Assembly: GCA_024743195.1 (NCBI GenBank)
Contig: JANSXE010000002.1
Location: 124,001-188,000, forward strand
Direction: 5' to 3'
Source of the DNA: Alphaproteobacteria bacterium
GTDB taxonomy: Bacteria > Pseudomonadota > Alphaproteobacteria > UBA8366 > Aestuariispiraceae
Length of the DNA stretch: 64,000 nucleotides
Part shown: one piece after another, positions 21,680 to 32,830 of the stretch
How the letters are laid out: each line of letters opens with the position of its first letter
How positions within the stretch are numbered: the first letter of the stretch is position 1
Notes under the pieces: model-generated
Told to the model about the DNA's origin: nothing
Database searches by the model: none
The model's input: only the letters and a program-made list of their open reading frames with translations
Program-made: the position numbers and the translations under genes

Positions 21680-23947
21680 ATGGCCGATACGCGCCGCAAG
21701 ATCACCGAGGAAGACGCGCTGCTGTTCCACGCCCAGGGCCGTCCGGGCAAGCTGGAGGTGATGGCGACCAAGCCGCTGACCACGCAGCGGGATCTGAGCC
21801 TGGCCTACTCGCCCGGCGTCGCCACGCCCTGCCTGCGCATCGAGAAGGACCCGCAGGCCGCCTACGACTACACCGCCAAGGGCAACATCGTGGCGGTGAT
21901 CTCCAACGGCACGGCGGTGTTGGGGCTCGGCAACATCGGCGCGCTCGCCTCCAAGCCGGTGATGGAGGGCAAGGCGGTCCTGTTCAAGCGCTTCGCCGAC
22001 GTCGACGGCTTCGACCTGGAGGTCGAGACCGAGGACGTGGACGAATTCGTGAACTGCGTGCGCCTGCTCGCCCCCAGCTTCGGCGGGATCAATCTGGAGG
22101 ACATCAAGGCGCCGGAGTGTTTCGTCATCGAGCAGCGGCTGCGCGAGGCGATGAACATCCCGGTCTTCCACGACGACCAGCACGGCACCGCGATCATCGC
22201 GGCGGCCGGCCTGATCAACGCGCTGCATCTGAGCGGGCGGACGCTGAAGGACGCGACGCTGGTGGTGAACGGCGCCGGGGCGGCGGCGATCGCCTGCGTG
22301 GAGCTGTTGAAGGCCATGGGGATGCCGCACGACAAGGTGATCATGTGCGACTCCAAGGGCGTCATCTATCAGGGCCGGGAAGCCGGCATGAACCAGTGGA
22401 AGTCGGCCCACGCCGCCCCGACCGAGGCGCGCACCCTGGCCGAGGCGCTGGACGGCGCGGACGTCTTCTTCGGCCTGTCGGTGAAGGGCGCTGTCACGCC
22501 GGCCATGGTCGAGAGCATGGCCGACAATCCGGTCATCTTCGCCATGGCCAACCCGGACCCGGAGATCACCCCGGACGAGGTGGCGGCCGTGCGCTCCGAC
22601 GCGATCATGGCGACCGGGCGCTCGGACTTCCCGAACCAGGTCAACAACGTGCTGGGATTCCCCTACATCTTCCGGGGCGCGCTGGACGTGCGGGCCTCGA
22701 CCATCAACGACGCCATGAAGATCGCGGCGGCCGAGGCGATCGCGGCGCTCGCCCGCGAAGACGTGCCGGACGAGGTGGCCACCGCCTACGGCGGCAAGCG
22801 CCTGCAGTTCGGCCCGGACTACATCATCCCCGCGCCCTTCGACCCGCGCCTGATCGTCGCCGTGCCGGCGGCGGTGGCGGAGGCGGCGATGGACTCCGGC
22901 GTCGCCACCCGTCCGATCATGGATATGGACGGCTATCGCGCCGAATTGCGCGCGCGGCTCGATCCGACGGCCTCCATGCTGCAGCTCATCTTCGAGAAGG
23001 TGCGCAGCTCCCCGCGCCGGGTGGTCTTCGCCGAGGGCGAGGAGGAGCGCGTGATCCGCGCCGCCGTCGCCTACAAGAACGCCGGCTACGGCGAGCCGGT
23101 GCTGATCGGGCGCGAGGAGAACATCCGCGAGACCATGTCGGCGCTCGGCCTCGATCGGACCGTGGAGCTCGAGATTCACAACGCGCGGGTGTCGGAGGCC
23201 AACAAAAAGTACACGGATTTCCTGTATCGCAGACTGCAGCGGCAGGGCCATCTCTACCGGGACTGCCAGCGGCTGGTTAACAGGGATCGCAACGTGTTCG
23301 GAGCCTGCATGGTGGCGCTGGGCGATGCGGACGCGATGGTGACGGGCGCGACGCGCTCCTTCTCCGTCGCCTTCGACGACGTGACCAAGGTGATCGACCC
23401 GCGGCCGGGCGAACAGGCGATGGGCGTGACCATCCTGATCGCGCGCGGCCGGACGATCTTCGTCGCCGACACCTCCGTCCACGACCTGCCGACGCCCGAG
23501 GTGCAGGCGGACATCGCGGTCGAGGCGGCGGCCTACGCCCGCCGGCTCGGGCACGAGCCGCGGGTCGCCTTCCTGTGCAGCTCCAACTTCGGCAATCCGC
23601 GGCGCGGCTCGACCGAGCGGGTGCGCGAGGCGGTGGAGATCCTCGACCGGCGCGGCGCCGACTTCGAGTATGACGGCGACATGTCGGCGGCGACCGCGCT
23701 GGACTACGAGCTGATGAGCAGCGTCTATCCCTTCTGCCGCCTGTCCGGCGCCGCCAACGTGCTGGTGATGCCGGGCATCAATTCGGCGCATCTCGGCACC
23801 GTGCTGCTGCAGGAGCTGGGCGGCGGCACGGTCATCGGCCCGCTGCTGGTCGGGCTGGAGAAGCCGGTTCAGATCGTGCAGATGGGCTCCAGCGTCAGCG
23901 ACATCGTCGCGAGCGCGTCGCTCGCCGCGTACGATTCCCTGCTGTAG
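21680..23947 (+). CDS. maeB: NADP-dependent malic enzyme with phosphotransacetylase domain
   Basis: [43 protein letters not shown]-terminal Pta-like [31 protein letters not shown]. Confidence 0.92.
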   Translation: MADTRRKITEEDALLFHAQGRPGKLEVMATKPLTTQRDLSLAYSPGVATPCLRIEKDPQAAYDYTAKGNIVAVISNGTAVLGLGNIGALASKPVMEGKAVLFKRFADVDGFDLEVETEDVDEFVNCVRLLAPSFGGINLEDIKAPECFVIEQRLREAMNIPVFHDDQHGTAIIAAAGLINALHLSGRTLKDATLVVNGAGAAAIACVELLKAMGMPHDKVIMCDSKGVIYQGREAGMNQWKSAHAAPTEARTLAEALDGADVFFGLSVKGAVTPAMVESMADNPVIFAMANPDPEITPDEVAAVRSDAIMATGRSDFPNQVNNVLGFPYIFRGALDVRASTINDAMKIAAAEAIAALAREDVPDEVATAYGGKRLQFGPDYIIPAPFDPRLIVAVPAAVAEAAMDSGVATRPIMDMDGYRAELRARLDPTASMLQLIFEKVRSSPRRVVFAEGEEERVIRAAVAYKNAGYGEPVLIGREENIRETMSALGLDRTVELEIHNARVSEANKKYTDFLYRRLQRQGHLYRDCQRLVNRDRNVFGACMVALGDADAMVTGATRSFSVAFDDVTKVIDPRPGEQAMGVTILIARGRTIFVADTSVHDLPTPEVQADIAVEAAAYARRLGHEPRVAFLCSSNFGNPRRGSTERVREAVEILDRRGADFEYDGDMSAATALDYELMSSVYPFCRLSGAANVLVMPGINSAHLGTVLLQELGGGTVIGPLLVGLEKPVQIVQMGSSVSDIVASASLAAYDSLL

Positions 23948-23971
23948 GCCGCCGCAGACGCAGACGCACTC

Positions 23972-24019
23972 GGGGCCGCAAACGGGGCCGAAAACGGGGC
24001 CAAAAACGGGGCCGCGACG
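23972..24019. repeat. 12-bp tandem repeat, 4 copies
   Basis: ggggccgcaaac ggggccgaaaac ggggccaaaaac ggggccgcgacg between maeB and phoR. Confidence 0.85.
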
Positions 24020-24045
24020 GCCGGCCCGGGAGAAAGACGGACCGC

Positions 24046-25443
24046 ATGATCTTCGGCGCGGGATTGAGAGCCTTTCTGATGGCGGTCGCGCCGGCGGCGG
24101 CCCTGATCGCCTATTGCGTCGCGGTCGGGCTGATCGCGCCGGGTCCGGCGGCGCTGATCGCCGCAGCCGTGATCGGCGGCGGGCTGATCGCGGTGCGCCG
24201 GCGCGTCCATGCGGAGCGCGCGGCGCTCAAGCGCCTCAACCGCCTGTCGGAAGAGGCCGAGGCGCAGGCGGAGGCCTTGCGCTACAAGGCGGCGGTCGCC
24301 GACCGCATCATTTCCTCCTTGCCGGATCCGCTTCTGTTCCTCGACGCCCAGCGCCGGGTGGTGCGCGCCAACCGCGGGGCCGAACGGCTGCTGGAGAAGA
24401 GCCCCGTCGGCCGAGACGTCGGCGAGGGGCTGCGCCACCCCGACCTGCTGGCCGCGGTCGACCGGGCGCTCGCCGGCGAGGGGCCGCAGCAGGTCGAGGT
24501 GACGCTGCCGGGCCCGGCGGCGGCCACCTATATCGCCCGGATCGAGCCGGTCGACCCGCCGCCGCGTCGGGTCCTTTCCGCGGCGGAGGACGGGGCGGCC
24601 GCGCCGGTTCTGCTCGTCGATCTGCAGGACGTGACGGCGTTGATCCGCTCCGAGCAGATGCGGGTCGATTTCGTCGCCAACGTCAGCCACGAACTGCGCA
24701 CCCCGCTGACCAGCCTGACCGGCTTCATCGAGACGCTGCGCGGGCCGGCGAAGGACGACGCCGAGGCGCGCGCGAAGTTCCTCGCCATCATGCAGGAGCA
24801 GGCGGAGCGCATGTTCCGCCTGATCAACGACCTGCTCAGCCTGTCGCGCATCGAGCTGGACGAGCACAGCCGGCCGACCGAGACCGTGGATTTGGCCGAG
24901 GTGCTGGAAACCGCGCGCGACATGCTGTCGATCAAGGCGCGCGAGAAAGAGATGCAGATAGCCCTGACGCTGCCTCCGGAGGGGCCGGCGACGGTGCGCG
25001 GCGACGAGGACCAACTCGTGCAGGTGTTCCTCAATCTGATCGACAACGCGGTCAAATACGGCGCCCGAGGGACGGACGTGACGGTGGCGGTCCGCGCCCG
25101 CGACGGCAAACGGCTGGCCGTCGACGTGGTGGACAAGGGGGCGGGGATCCCGGCCGCGCACATCCCGCGCCTGACCGAACGCTTCTACCGCGTCGACGCC
25201 GCCCGCTCGCGCGAGCTGGGCGGCACCGGCCTGGGGCTCGCCATCGTGAAGCACATCGTCAACCGCCACCGCGGGCGGCTCAGCGTCAGCAGCCGCGAAG
25301 GCGAGGGCAGCTGCTTCACGGTGACGCTGCCGCTGGCCGCAGGCGCGGACGCCAGGCGGGACGGCGGACGGGACGGCGGGCGGGACGGCGGGCGGGACGG
25401 CGGGCGGCATAACGGCGCGGGCGGGCTGCACGCGACGGGCTGA
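24046..25443 (+). CDS. phoR: Phosphate regulon sensor histidine kinase PhoR
   Basis: PAS region, H-box [25 protein letters not shown], ATPase boxes; precedes pstSCAB-phoU-phoB. Confidence 0.88.
   Translation: MIFGAGLRAFLMAVAPAAALIAYCVAVGLIAPGPAALIAAAVIGGGLIAVRRRVHAERAALKRLNRLSEEAEAQAEALRYKAAVADRIISSLPDPLLFLDAQRRVVRANRGAERLLEKSPVGRDVGEGLRHPDLLAAVDRALAGEGPQQVEVTLPGPAAATYIARIEPVDPPPRRVLSAAEDGAAAPVLLVDLQDVTALIRSEQMRVDFVANVSHELRTPLTSLTGFIETLRGPAKDDAEARAKFLAIMQEQAERMFRLINDLLSLSRIELDEHSRPTETVDLAEVLETARDMLSIKAREKEMQIALTLPPEGPATVRGDEDQLVQVFLNLIDNAVKYGARGTDVTVAVRARDGKRLAVDVVDKGAGIPAAHIPRLTERFYRVDAARSRELGGTGLGLAIVKHIVNRHRGRLSVSSREGEGSCFTVTLPLAAGADARRDGGRDGGRDGGRDGGRHNGAGGLHATG
25357..25404. repeat. 12-bp in-frame tandem repeat, 4 copies, in phoR 3' end
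   Basis: cgggacggcgga/cgggacggcggg x3, encoding the GGRD-type C-terminal tail. Confidence 0.9.
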
Positions 25444-25563
25444 GGCGGGCTGCGGCCGGCTGCGGCGGGCTGCGGCCGCGAGTCGACGCCCCTCCTCTCC
25501 CCCCGCCAGGGCCGCGCCCGCGTATGACAGCCGTCCGGCGAAAAAAACGCCCCGTCTAGGCCT

Positions 25564-25592
25564 CCGTCATCAAGCCGTAACTTTTCCATCAT
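25564..25592 (+). promoter_or_regulatory. Candidate triple Pho-box (PhoB site) upstream of pstS
   Basis: CCGTCAT-CAAG-CCGTAAC-TTTT-CCATCAT: three CTGTCAT-like 7-mers at exact 11-bp period. Confidence 0.7.
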
Positions 25593-25799
25593 AAAAGCGC
25601 AGCGCTGCAGGCGTATCTCCCGCGGTAACGCCATGGGGCAGAGTGCAAAAAGAAATCGCACCGGGTAAGCGCCAGTTCCACGACCACATTCACAGCGCGT
25701 CGTTCGTCGCCTTGGATCGGCCCCGCGCCGTCCGGGCGGCCCCTTCGGCCCCGGCTTTGCGCATGGCGGACGTCATCGACCTTCCAGAAGACTCTCAGG

Positions 25800-26849
25800 A
25801 TGGAATTCAGCATGAAGGCACTTCAGAAAACCGTCGCGATCGCCGCTTTCGGCTGCGTCGCGATGGCCGGCGCCGCCGAGGCGCGCGATCAGATCCGCAT
25901 CGTCGGCTCCTCGACCGTTTTCCCCTTCGCCGCCGCGGTGGTGGAGAACTTCGGCAAGAAGACCGACTACAAGACCCCGGTCATCGAATCGACCGGTTCC
26001 GGCGGTGGTCTGAAGCTGTTCTGCGCCGGCGTCGGCGTCGAGCATCCGGACATCACCAACGCCTCGCGCCGCATCAAGTCCTCGGAGATCGAGAACTGCG
26101 CGTCGAACGGCGTCGACCAGGTCACCGAGGTCAAGATCGGCTATGACGGCATCGTCTTCGCCAACTCGAAAGAGGGCGAGTCGATCGAACTGACCCGCGA
26201 GCAGATCTTCTTGGCCCTGGCCAAGGACGTTCCGAACGAGGCCGGCGATCTGGTCCCGAACCCCTACAACAAGTGGTCCGAGATCGATCCGGCCCTGCCG
26301 GACGCCGAGATCGAGGTCCTGGGTCCGCCGCCGACGTCCGGGACGCGCGACGCCTTCAACGAGCTCGTCATGCTCGAGGGCGCCGAGGCGAACGCGACCA
26401 TGGCCGCGATCGCCGAGGAGGACGAGGACCGCTTCGAGACCCTCGCCGCCACCATGCGCGAGGACGGCCGCTTCGTCGAGGCGGGCGAGAACGACAACCT
26501 GATCGTTCAGAAGCTCGAGGCCAACCCGGCCGCCTTCGGCATCTTCGGCTACTCCTTCCTGGAGCAGAACGCCGACGACATCCAGGGCGCCGCGGTCGAC
26601 GGCGTCGATCCGACCTTCGAGGCGATCGCCAGCGGCGACTACCCGGTCAGCCGCTCGCTGTGGTTCTACGTCAAGAACGCCCATGTCGGCGTCATCCCCG
26701 GCATGCGCGAGTATCTCGACGAGTTCGTGGCCGAGGACACCTGGGGCACGGACGGCTATCTGGTCGACAAGGGCCTGATCCCGATGCCCGAGGCCGAGCG
26801 CAAGCAGTACCGCGAGGCGGCCGAGAACCTGACCCCGATCGGGTCGTAA
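25800..26849 (+). CDS. pstS: Phosphate ABC transporter substrate-binding protein PstS (alternative start 25812)
   Basis: DQIRIVGSSTVFPFAAAVVENFG, ESTGSGGGLKLFCAGVG, GPPPTSGTRDAF. Confidence 0.93.
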   Translation: MEFSMKALQKTVAIAAFGCVAMAGAAEARDQIRIVGSSTVFPFAAAVVENFGKKTDYKTPVIESTGSGGGLKLFCAGVGVEHPDITNASRRIKSSEIENCASNGVDQVTEVKIGYDGIVFANSKEGESIELTREQIFLALAKDVPNEAGDLVPNPYNKWSEIDPALPDAEIEVLGPPPTSGTRDAFNELVMLEGAEANATMAAIAEEDEDRFETLAATMREDGRFVEAGENDNLIVQKLEANPAAFGIFGYSFLEQNADDIQGAAVDGVDPTFEAIASGDYPVSRSLWFYVKNAHVGVIPGMREYLDEFVAEDTWGTDGYLVDKGLIPMPEAERKQYREAAENLTPIGS

Positions 26850-26862
26850 GGCCAAGTCGTTC

Positions 26863-26897
26863 GGCGGGGGCGGCCGTTTTGCGCGGCCGCCCCCGCC
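26863..26897 (+). other. Strong stem-loop between pstS and pstC
   Basis: GGCGGGGGCGGCCG-TTTTGCG-CGGCCGCCCCCGCC, perfect 14-bp stem with no immediate U-tract. Confidence 0.75.
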
Positions 26898-27052
26898 AAC
26901 CGCTTCATTCGTTCGCTTCTTTATCGGTTTTCGATTTGGCGCCCGCCGGCCGTTAGCGGTTGGACGCGGCCGAAAGACGCCGACGCCCCGCGCCAAGCGC
27001 GCGGCGTCTCGCTCGGCGCCGGTCGCGCCGCGGTCCGGGAAGAGGTTCGGTC

Positions 27053-28432
27053 ATGTCGCTCGCCTTCGCCTTCGCTCTCATCGTCCTGATCGGGGCGGCC
27101 TTCTATCTCGGACAGGGGCGCGCGCTTCGCCAGCGCGACGTCGGCGGGGCGCGGATGCATTCGCTGCCCAGCTATTACGGCTTCTACGCGGCGATCTGGT
27201 GCGCGCTGCCCGCAGCCGCGCTGATCGCGCTCTGGGCCGCCAGCCAGGGCGCGATCGTGGAGGCGCTGGTGCTCTCCGGGGTCGAGGACGAAATCCGCGG
27301 CCTGACCGAGAACCAGATCGGGCTGGTGATGAACGACATCCGGAACCTGGCGTCCGGCGGCATCACCTCCAGCGACCCCTCGCCGGCGATCCAGGCGGCG
27401 GCCGCGCGCTACGCCAACCTGATGGCGACGGGCAAGCTGGCGATGTTCGTGGTGGCGCTCGCGCTCGCCTCGGCGGGCCTGCTGTTCGCGTTCCGCCGGA
27501 TCAGCCCGGACCTGCGCGCGCGCAACCGGGTCGAGCGCACGCTCATGATCGCGCTCATGCTCAGCTCCACCATCGCGATCCTGGTGACGGTGGGCATCGT
27601 CTTCTCGCTGGTCTTCGAGGCCGCCCGCTTCTTCGCGCGGGTGCCGATCACGGAGTTCGTCTTCGGCCTGAAATGGTCGCCGCAGATCGCGATTCGCGCG
27701 GATCAGGTCGGCAGCTCCGGCGCCTTCGGCGCGATCCCCGTCTTCGCCGGCACGTTGCTGATCTCCTTCATCGCCATGTGCGTCGCGGCGCCGATCGGCC
27801 TGTTCTCGGCAATCTACATGGCGGAGTACGCCAGCCGGAAGTTCCGCGCGGTGGTCAAGCCCGTGCTGGAGATCCTGGCCGGCATTCCGACCGTGGTCTA
27901 CGGCTTCTTCGCCGCGCTCACGGTGGCGCCGACCTTGCGCGACATGGGCGCGACGCTCGGCCTCGACGTCGCCTCGGAAAGCGCGCTCGCCGCCGGCGTG
28001 GTGATGGGGATCATGATCATCCCCTTCGTCTCGTCGCTGTCGGACGACGTGATCAACGCGGTGCCGCAGGCGATGCGCGAGGGCAGCTTCGGCCTCGGCG
28101 CGACCCATTCGGAGACGGTGCGCAAGGTGGTGCTGCCGGCGGCGCTGCCGGGCATCGTCGGCGCCTTCCTGCTGGCGGTCAGCCGCGCGATCGGGGAGAC
28201 CATGATCGTCGTCATGGCCGCCGGCCTCGCGGCCAACCTGACGGCCAACCCCTTCGCGGCCGTGACGACCGTGACGGTGCAGATCGTCACCCTTCTGACC
28301 GGCGACCAGGAGTTCGACAGCCCGAAGACGCTCGCCGCCTTCGCGCTCGGGCTGCTGCTGTTCGTCGTGACGCTCGGCCTCAACGTGATCGCGCTGCGCG
28401 TGGTGCGGAAATACAGAGAGCAATATGACTGA
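27053..28432 (+). CDS. pstC: Phosphate ABC transporter permease PstC
   Basis: GTLLISFIAMCVAAPIGLFSAIYMAEYAS, ILAGIPTVVYGFFAALTVAP; start MSLAFAFALIVLIG. Confidence 0.92.
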   Translation: MSLAFAFALIVLIGAAFYLGQGRALRQRDVGGARMHSLPSYYGFYAAIWCALPAAALIALWAASQGAIVEALVLSGVEDEIRGLTENQIGLVMNDIRNLASGGITSSDPSPAIQAAAARYANLMATGKLAMFVVALALASAGLLFAFRRISPDLRARNRVERTLMIALMLSSTIAILVTVGIVFSLVFEAARFFARVPITEFVFGLKWSPQIAIRADQVGSSGAFGAIPVFAGTLLISFIAMCVAAPIGLFSAIYMAEYASRKFRAVVKPVLEILAGIPTVVYGFFAALTVAPTLRDMGATLGLDVASESALAAGVVMGIMIIPFVSSLSDDVINAVPQAMREGSFGLGATHSETVRKVVLPAALPGIVGAFLLAVSRAIGETMIVVMAAGLAANLTANPFAAVTTVTVQIVTLLTGDQEFDSPKTLAAFALGLLLFVVTLGLNVIALRVVRKYREQYD

Positions 28433-30233
28433 CGCGAGCCTGAAAGACGGCGCCAGCGCCGACGCCTTCGCGACGCCCCAGGAGGTCTCGCTCCGGGTCC
28501 ACGCGTCTCTCGCGCGGCGCTACGCGGCCGAGAAACGCTTCCGCGCCTATGGGCTGATCGCGATCGCGATGGCGCTCACCTTCCTCTTCATCCTGTTCTT
28601 CGACATCATCTCGAAGGGCTACACGGCCTTCATCCAGAGCCATGTCGCGCTCACGGTCGAGCTCGATCCGGGCGACGTCGACCCCCAGGGCGACCGCAGC
28701 CTCGAGTCGCTGGCGGACGGCAGTTACCGCGGGCTGACGCGCAGCGCCTTCGTCGATCTCGTCCCGGGGGTCGAGAGCCGCAGCGAGCGCCGGCACCTGC
28801 TGGAGCTGTTGTCCGGGGCGGCCGAGGGCGCCGTGCGTCAGGCCGTGCTGGACGACCCCGCCCTCGTCGGACAGAGCGTCACGATCCCGGTGAAGCTCAG
28901 CGACGACGCCGACATCTTCGTGAAGGGCAAGTCGGTCTCGGTCGAGCAGCGCTCCGTCGCCGGGATCGCCGCCCCGAGCGGGACCGACGGCGATCTCACG
29001 ATCCATTCCACCGCCAACGACTTCGCCGAGATCCTGGCCGCGGTGAAGCGGATGCTCGCGGAACGCGCCGACGGCCTGAAACAGGACGTCGCGGGCAATC
29101 TGGCGCGCATCGACCGGCTGCAGGCGCAGCTCGAGCGCACCGAGGACGCCGAGGCCCGCTCCGGGATCGAGGCCAGCATCGCCTCGCTGCAGAACGACAT
29201 CCTGGAGCAGGAGGCGGAGATCGCCGACCTGCGCATGCGGGTCGCCCAACCCGGCAACGCCGAAGCGCTGAACGACGAGATGCCCTCCTATCTGGTGCGG
29301 CTCAACGGCGGCGTGGTCAAGGTGACGACGGTCGACAACGCCGTCGTCACAGGCGAGGCGATCCTGCCGCTGGACAGCGCGAACGAGGCGGCGGCCGACG
29401 CTTGGTCGATCCTGGAGCTGCCGGTGTCCGAATCCGACCGCCGGCTGAGCGACAGCCAGGTGATCTGGCTGTGGGACATGGACCGCCGCGGGCTGCTCTC
29501 CACGCCGCTCAACACCACCTTCTTCACCGCCGGCGACAGCCGCGAGCCGGAGCAGGCGGGCATCCTGGGCGCCGTCGTGGGCTCCTTCTACGTTCTGATC
29601 GTCACCCTGCTTCTCAGCTTCCCGGTGGGCGTGATGACCGCCGTCTATCTGGAGGAGTTCGCGCCGAAGAACAAATGGACCGACCTGATCGAGGTGAACA
29701 TCAACAACCTCGCAGCCGTCCCTTCCATCGTCTTCGGCCTGCTGGGTCTTGCGATGTTCCTGAACTTCTTCGGCTTCCCGCGCTCCGCGCCGCTGGTCGG
29801 CGGCATGGTGCTGACGCTGATGACGCTTCCGACCATCATCATCGCGGGCCGGGCGGCGCTGAAGGCGGTGCCGCCGTCGATCCGCGAGGCGGCGCTCGGC
29901 ATGGGGGCGAGCCGCATCCAGGCGATGGTCCATCACGTCCTGCCGCTCGCCATGCCGGGCATGCTGACCGGCACCATCATCGGCATGGCGCAGGCGCTCG
30001 GCGAGACCGCGCCGCTCCTGATGATCGGCATGGTCGCCTTCATCGCCGACGTCCCGGGCGGCTTCACCGACCCGGCGACCGTGTTGCCGGTGCAGATCTT
30101 CATTTGGGCGGACAGCCCCGAACGCGCCTTCGTCGAACGGACGTCGGCCGCGATCATGGTGCTGCTGGCCTTCCTGATCACCATGAACCTGACCGCGGTG
30201 CTGCTGCGCAAACGGTTCGAGAAACGCTGGTAG
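28425..30233 (+). CDS. pstA: Phosphate ABC transporter permease PstA, long form with periplasmic insertion
   Basis: C-terminal permease VGVMTAVYLEEFAPKNKWTDLIEVNINNLAAVPSIVFGLLGLA; overlaps pstC stop; 602 aa with a coiled-coil-like segment between TM1 and the permease core. Confidence 0.92.
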   Translation: MTDASLKDGASADAFATPQEVSLRVHASLARRYAAEKRFRAYGLIAIAMALTFLFILFFDIISKGYTAFIQSHVALTVELDPGDVDPQGDRSLESLADGSYRGLTRSAFVDLVPGVESRSERRHLLELLSGAAEGAVRQAVLDDPALVGQSVTIPVKLSDDADIFVKGKSVSVEQRSVAGIAAPSGTDGDLTIHSTANDFAEILAAVKRMLAERADGLKQDVAGNLARIDRLQAQLERTEDAEARSGIEASIASLQNDILEQEAEIADLRMRVAQPGNAEALNDEMPSYLVRLNGGVVKVTTVDNAVVTGEAILPLDSANEAAADAWSILELPVSESDRRLSDSQVIWLWDMDRRGLLSTPLNTTFFTAGDSREPEQAGILGAVVGSFYVLIVTLLLSFPVGVMTAVYLEEFAPKNKWTDLIEVNINNLAAVPSIVFGLLGLAMFLNFFGFPRSAPLVGGMVLTLMTLPTIIIAGRAALKAVPPSIREAALGMGASRIQAMVHHVLPLAMPGMLTGTIIGMAQALGETAPLLMIGMVAFIADVPGGFTDPATVLPVQIFIWADSPERAFVERTSAAIMVLLAFLITMNLTAVLLRKRFEKRW

Positions 30234-30287
30234 GCGGCGCGGGCCGAAGCCCACGCCCTCCCCTGGACCCGTAAGGAGCGACAAGCG

Positions 30288-31160
30288 ATGACCGATCAGG
30301 CGCAAACCGGAGAGGCGGCGGGCTACGACGGCGTGCCCAAGCACGGATCGCTCGATCCAAGCGGGCCGCCGACGCCGACCGCGCCGCGCTCGGCCGGCAA
30401 CAACAAGCTTAAGATGACGGGCCGCCAGGTGAACGTCTTCTACGGCGAAAAGCAGGCGCTGTTCGACGTCGACATCGACATCACGGAGCATGAGGTCACC
30501 TCGCTGATCGGGCCGTCGGGCTGCGGCAAGTCGACCTTCCTGCGCTGCCTCAACCGGATGAACGACGTGGTCGACATCTGCCGGGTCACCGGCGACATCA
30601 CCATGGACGATCAGAACATCTACGATCCGAAGATCGACGTGGTGCATCTGCGCGCCCGGGTCGGCATGGTGTTCCAGAAGCCGAATCCCTTCCCGAAGTC
30701 GATCTACGAGAACGTCGCCTACGGGCCGAAGATCCACGGCCTCGTCCGCAACAAGGGCGAATGCGACGCGCTGGTTGAAGGGGCGCTGCGCAAAGCGGGC
30801 CTGTGGGACGAGGTCAAGGACCGGATGGAGGAGCCCGGCACCGGCCTGTCCGGCGGCCAGCAGCAGCGCCTGTGCATCGCGCGCGCCATCGCGGTGCAGC
30901 CCGAGGTGATCCTGATGGACGAGCCCTGTTCGGCGCTCGACCCGATCGCGACCGCCAAGATCGAGGACCTGATCCACGAACTGCGCGAGAACTACACGAT
31001 CGTCATCGTCACGCACTCGATGCAGCAGGCGGCCCGCGTCTCGCAGAAGACCGCTTTCTTCCATCTCGGCGTGCTGGTCGAGTACGGCGAGACCGAGACC
31101 ATCTTCACCAACCCGAGGGACGAGAAGACGCAAGGCTACATCACCGGCCGATTCGGGTGA
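30288..31160 (+). CDS. pstB: Phosphate ABC transporter ATP-binding protein PstB
   Basis: [66 protein letters not shown]. Confidence 0.96.
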   Translation: MTDQAQTGEAAGYDGVPKHGSLDPSGPPTPTAPRSAGNNKLKMTGRQVNVFYGEKQALFDVDIDITEHEVTSLIGPSGCGKSTFLRCLNRMNDVVDICRVTGDITMDDQNIYDPKIDVVHLRARVGMVFQKPNPFPKSIYENVAYGPKIHGLVRNKGECDALVEGALRKAGLWDEVKDRMEEPGTGLSGGQQQRLCIARAIAVQPEVILMDEPCSALDPIATAKIEDLIHELRENYTIVIVTHSMQQAARVSQKTAFFHLGVLVEYGETETIFTNPRDEKTQGYITGRFG

Positions 31161-31251
31161 GCGGCCGGCCGGTCTCGCCCTGTGCTAGACTCTCGAAGGA
31201 GAAGGCGCGGGGGGAGCCCGGCCCTGACGGTCAATCAGAAAGACGCAAAAA

Positions 31252-32031
31252 ATGTCGGTCGATCCAGGACATCACATCGTCGCCGCCTATGACGACGAGT
31301 TCAAGAAACTCACCAAGCAGATCACCCATATGGGCGCTCTGGCCGAGACCCAGCTGCAGGAGGCGCTGCGCGCGGTCGAACGGCGCGACGAGAAGCTCGG
31401 CGCGCGCGTCAAGGAGCAGGACAAGGAGATCGACCGCCTCGAGCGGGAGATCGACGCCCTGGTGATCCGGATGCTGGCGCTGCGCCAGCCGGTCGCCAAC
31501 GATCTGCGCTTCATCCTCGCCGCCCTGCGCTGCGCCTCGGAGATCGAGCGCATCGGCGACTACGCCAAGAACATCGCCAAACGCTCGACCGCGCTGACGC
31601 ACCTGCCGGCGACGCCGCTGACCCGCGGCGTCGGGCGCATGGGCGCGCTGGTCCAGACCATGCTGAAGGATGTGATGGACGCCTTCCTGCAGGGCGACGT
31701 CGACAAGGCGGTCGAGGTCTGGGAGGCGGACGAGGAGGTGGACGGCCTCTACACCAGCCTGTTCCGCGAGCTGCTGACCTACATGATGGAGGATCCGCGG
31801 CACATCACGCCCTGCACGCACCTGCTGTTCATCGCCAAGAATCTGGAGCGCGTCGGCGATCACGCGACCAACATCGCGGAGATCATCCACTTCCAGGTCG
31901 AGGGCGAACTCTTGGCGGAGCGCCGGCCGAAGGCCGACGCCTCGAATTACACCGTGCTGGAGCCGGACGACGTCGATGCGGACGCCCCGGACGGCGCGGA
32001 GGCGGACGATGAAGGAGACGCCGGCCGATGA
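31252..32031 (+). CDS. phoU: Phosphate signalling regulator PhoU
   Basis: MGALAETQLQEALRAVERRD, RCASEIERIGDYAKNIAKR, NLERVGDHATNIAEIIHF. Confidence 0.95.
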   Translation: MSVDPGHHIVAAYDDEFKKLTKQITHMGALAETQLQEALRAVERRDEKLGARVKEQDKEIDRLEREIDALVIRMLALRQPVANDLRFILAALRCASEIERIGDYAKNIAKRSTALTHLPATPLTRGVGRMGALVQTMLKDVMDAFLQGDVDKAVEVWEADEEVDGLYTSLFRELLTYMMEDPRHITPCTHLLFIAKNLERVGDHATNIAEIIHFQVEGELLAERRPKADASNYTVLEPDDVDADAPDGAEADDEGDAGR

Positions 32032-32729
32032 GCGGCTTGAAACCGCGCATTCTGATCGTCGAAGACGAAACGGCGGTCGTCACCCTGCTGCGCTACAATC
32101 TGGAGCATGAGGGGTTCGAAGTCGACGCCGTGTCCGACGGCGAGGAGGCGCTGGTCGCCGTCGAGGAGAACCCGCCCGACCTGATGCTGCTGGACTGGAT
32201 GCTGCCGCAGCTCTCCGGCATCGAGGTCTGCCGCCAATTGCGCCGCCGGCCCGCCACCAAGCAATTGCCCATCATCATGCTGACCGCGCGGGGCGAGGAG
32301 GCGGACACCGTGCGCGGCCTCGACGCCGGCGCCGACGACTACGTGCCGAAACCCTTCTCGCCGGCGGAGCTGACGGCGCGGGTGCACGCCCTGCTGCGCC
32401 GCGCCCGGCCGGCGCTGTCCGACGAATCGCTCGCGGTCGCGGACATCCGCATGGATCTCGCCGCCCACCGGGTGCGCCGCGGCGACCGGGAGATCAAGCT
32501 GGGCCCCACCGAGTATCGCCTGCTGCGCCATTTCATGGAGCATCCGGGCCGCGTCTTCAGCCGCGAGCAGCTGCTGGACGCCGTCTGGGGCCGCGACGTC
32601 TATGTCGAGCTGCGGACCGTCGACGTCCATATCCGCCGCCTGCGCAAGGCGCTCAACGACGAGGATTTGCCCGACCTGATCCGCACCGTGCGATCGGCCG
32701 GCTACGCGCTGGAGCCGCCGGCGGCGTGA
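32028..32729 (+). CDS. phoB: Phosphate regulon response regulator PhoB
   Basis: LIVEDETAVVTLLRYNLE, LLDWMLPQLSGIEVC, OmpR-type wHTH LGPTEYRLLRHFMEHPGRVFSREQLLDAVWG. Confidence 0.95.
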   Translation: MSGLKPRILIVEDETAVVTLLRYNLEHEGFEVDAVSDGEEALVAVEENPPDLMLLDWMLPQLSGIEVCRQLRRRPATKQLPIIMLTARGEEADTVRGLDAGADDYVPKPFSPAELTARVHALLRRARPALSDESLAVADIRMDLAAHRVRRGDREIKLGPTEYRLLRHFMEHPGRVFSREQLLDAVWGRDVYVELRTVDVHIRRLRKALNDEDLPDLIRTVRSAGYALEPPAA

Positions 32730-32830
32730 GCGGGCCCGAGGCGTTGCGCGCCTCCGGCCTCGCCCATCGAAACGGGCGCTGACGCGCCCTCCCCAGGGCG
32801 AGGCCTCGGATATCATGAGCGAGCCCGTCC

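Noticed and set aside
18818-23791. 1657-aa minus-strand ORF
   Set aside because: Only the C-terminal ~900 aa are real (mutS, starting at 21532); the upstream part is the antisense shadow of maeB, low in structure and rich in H/R/Q/D.
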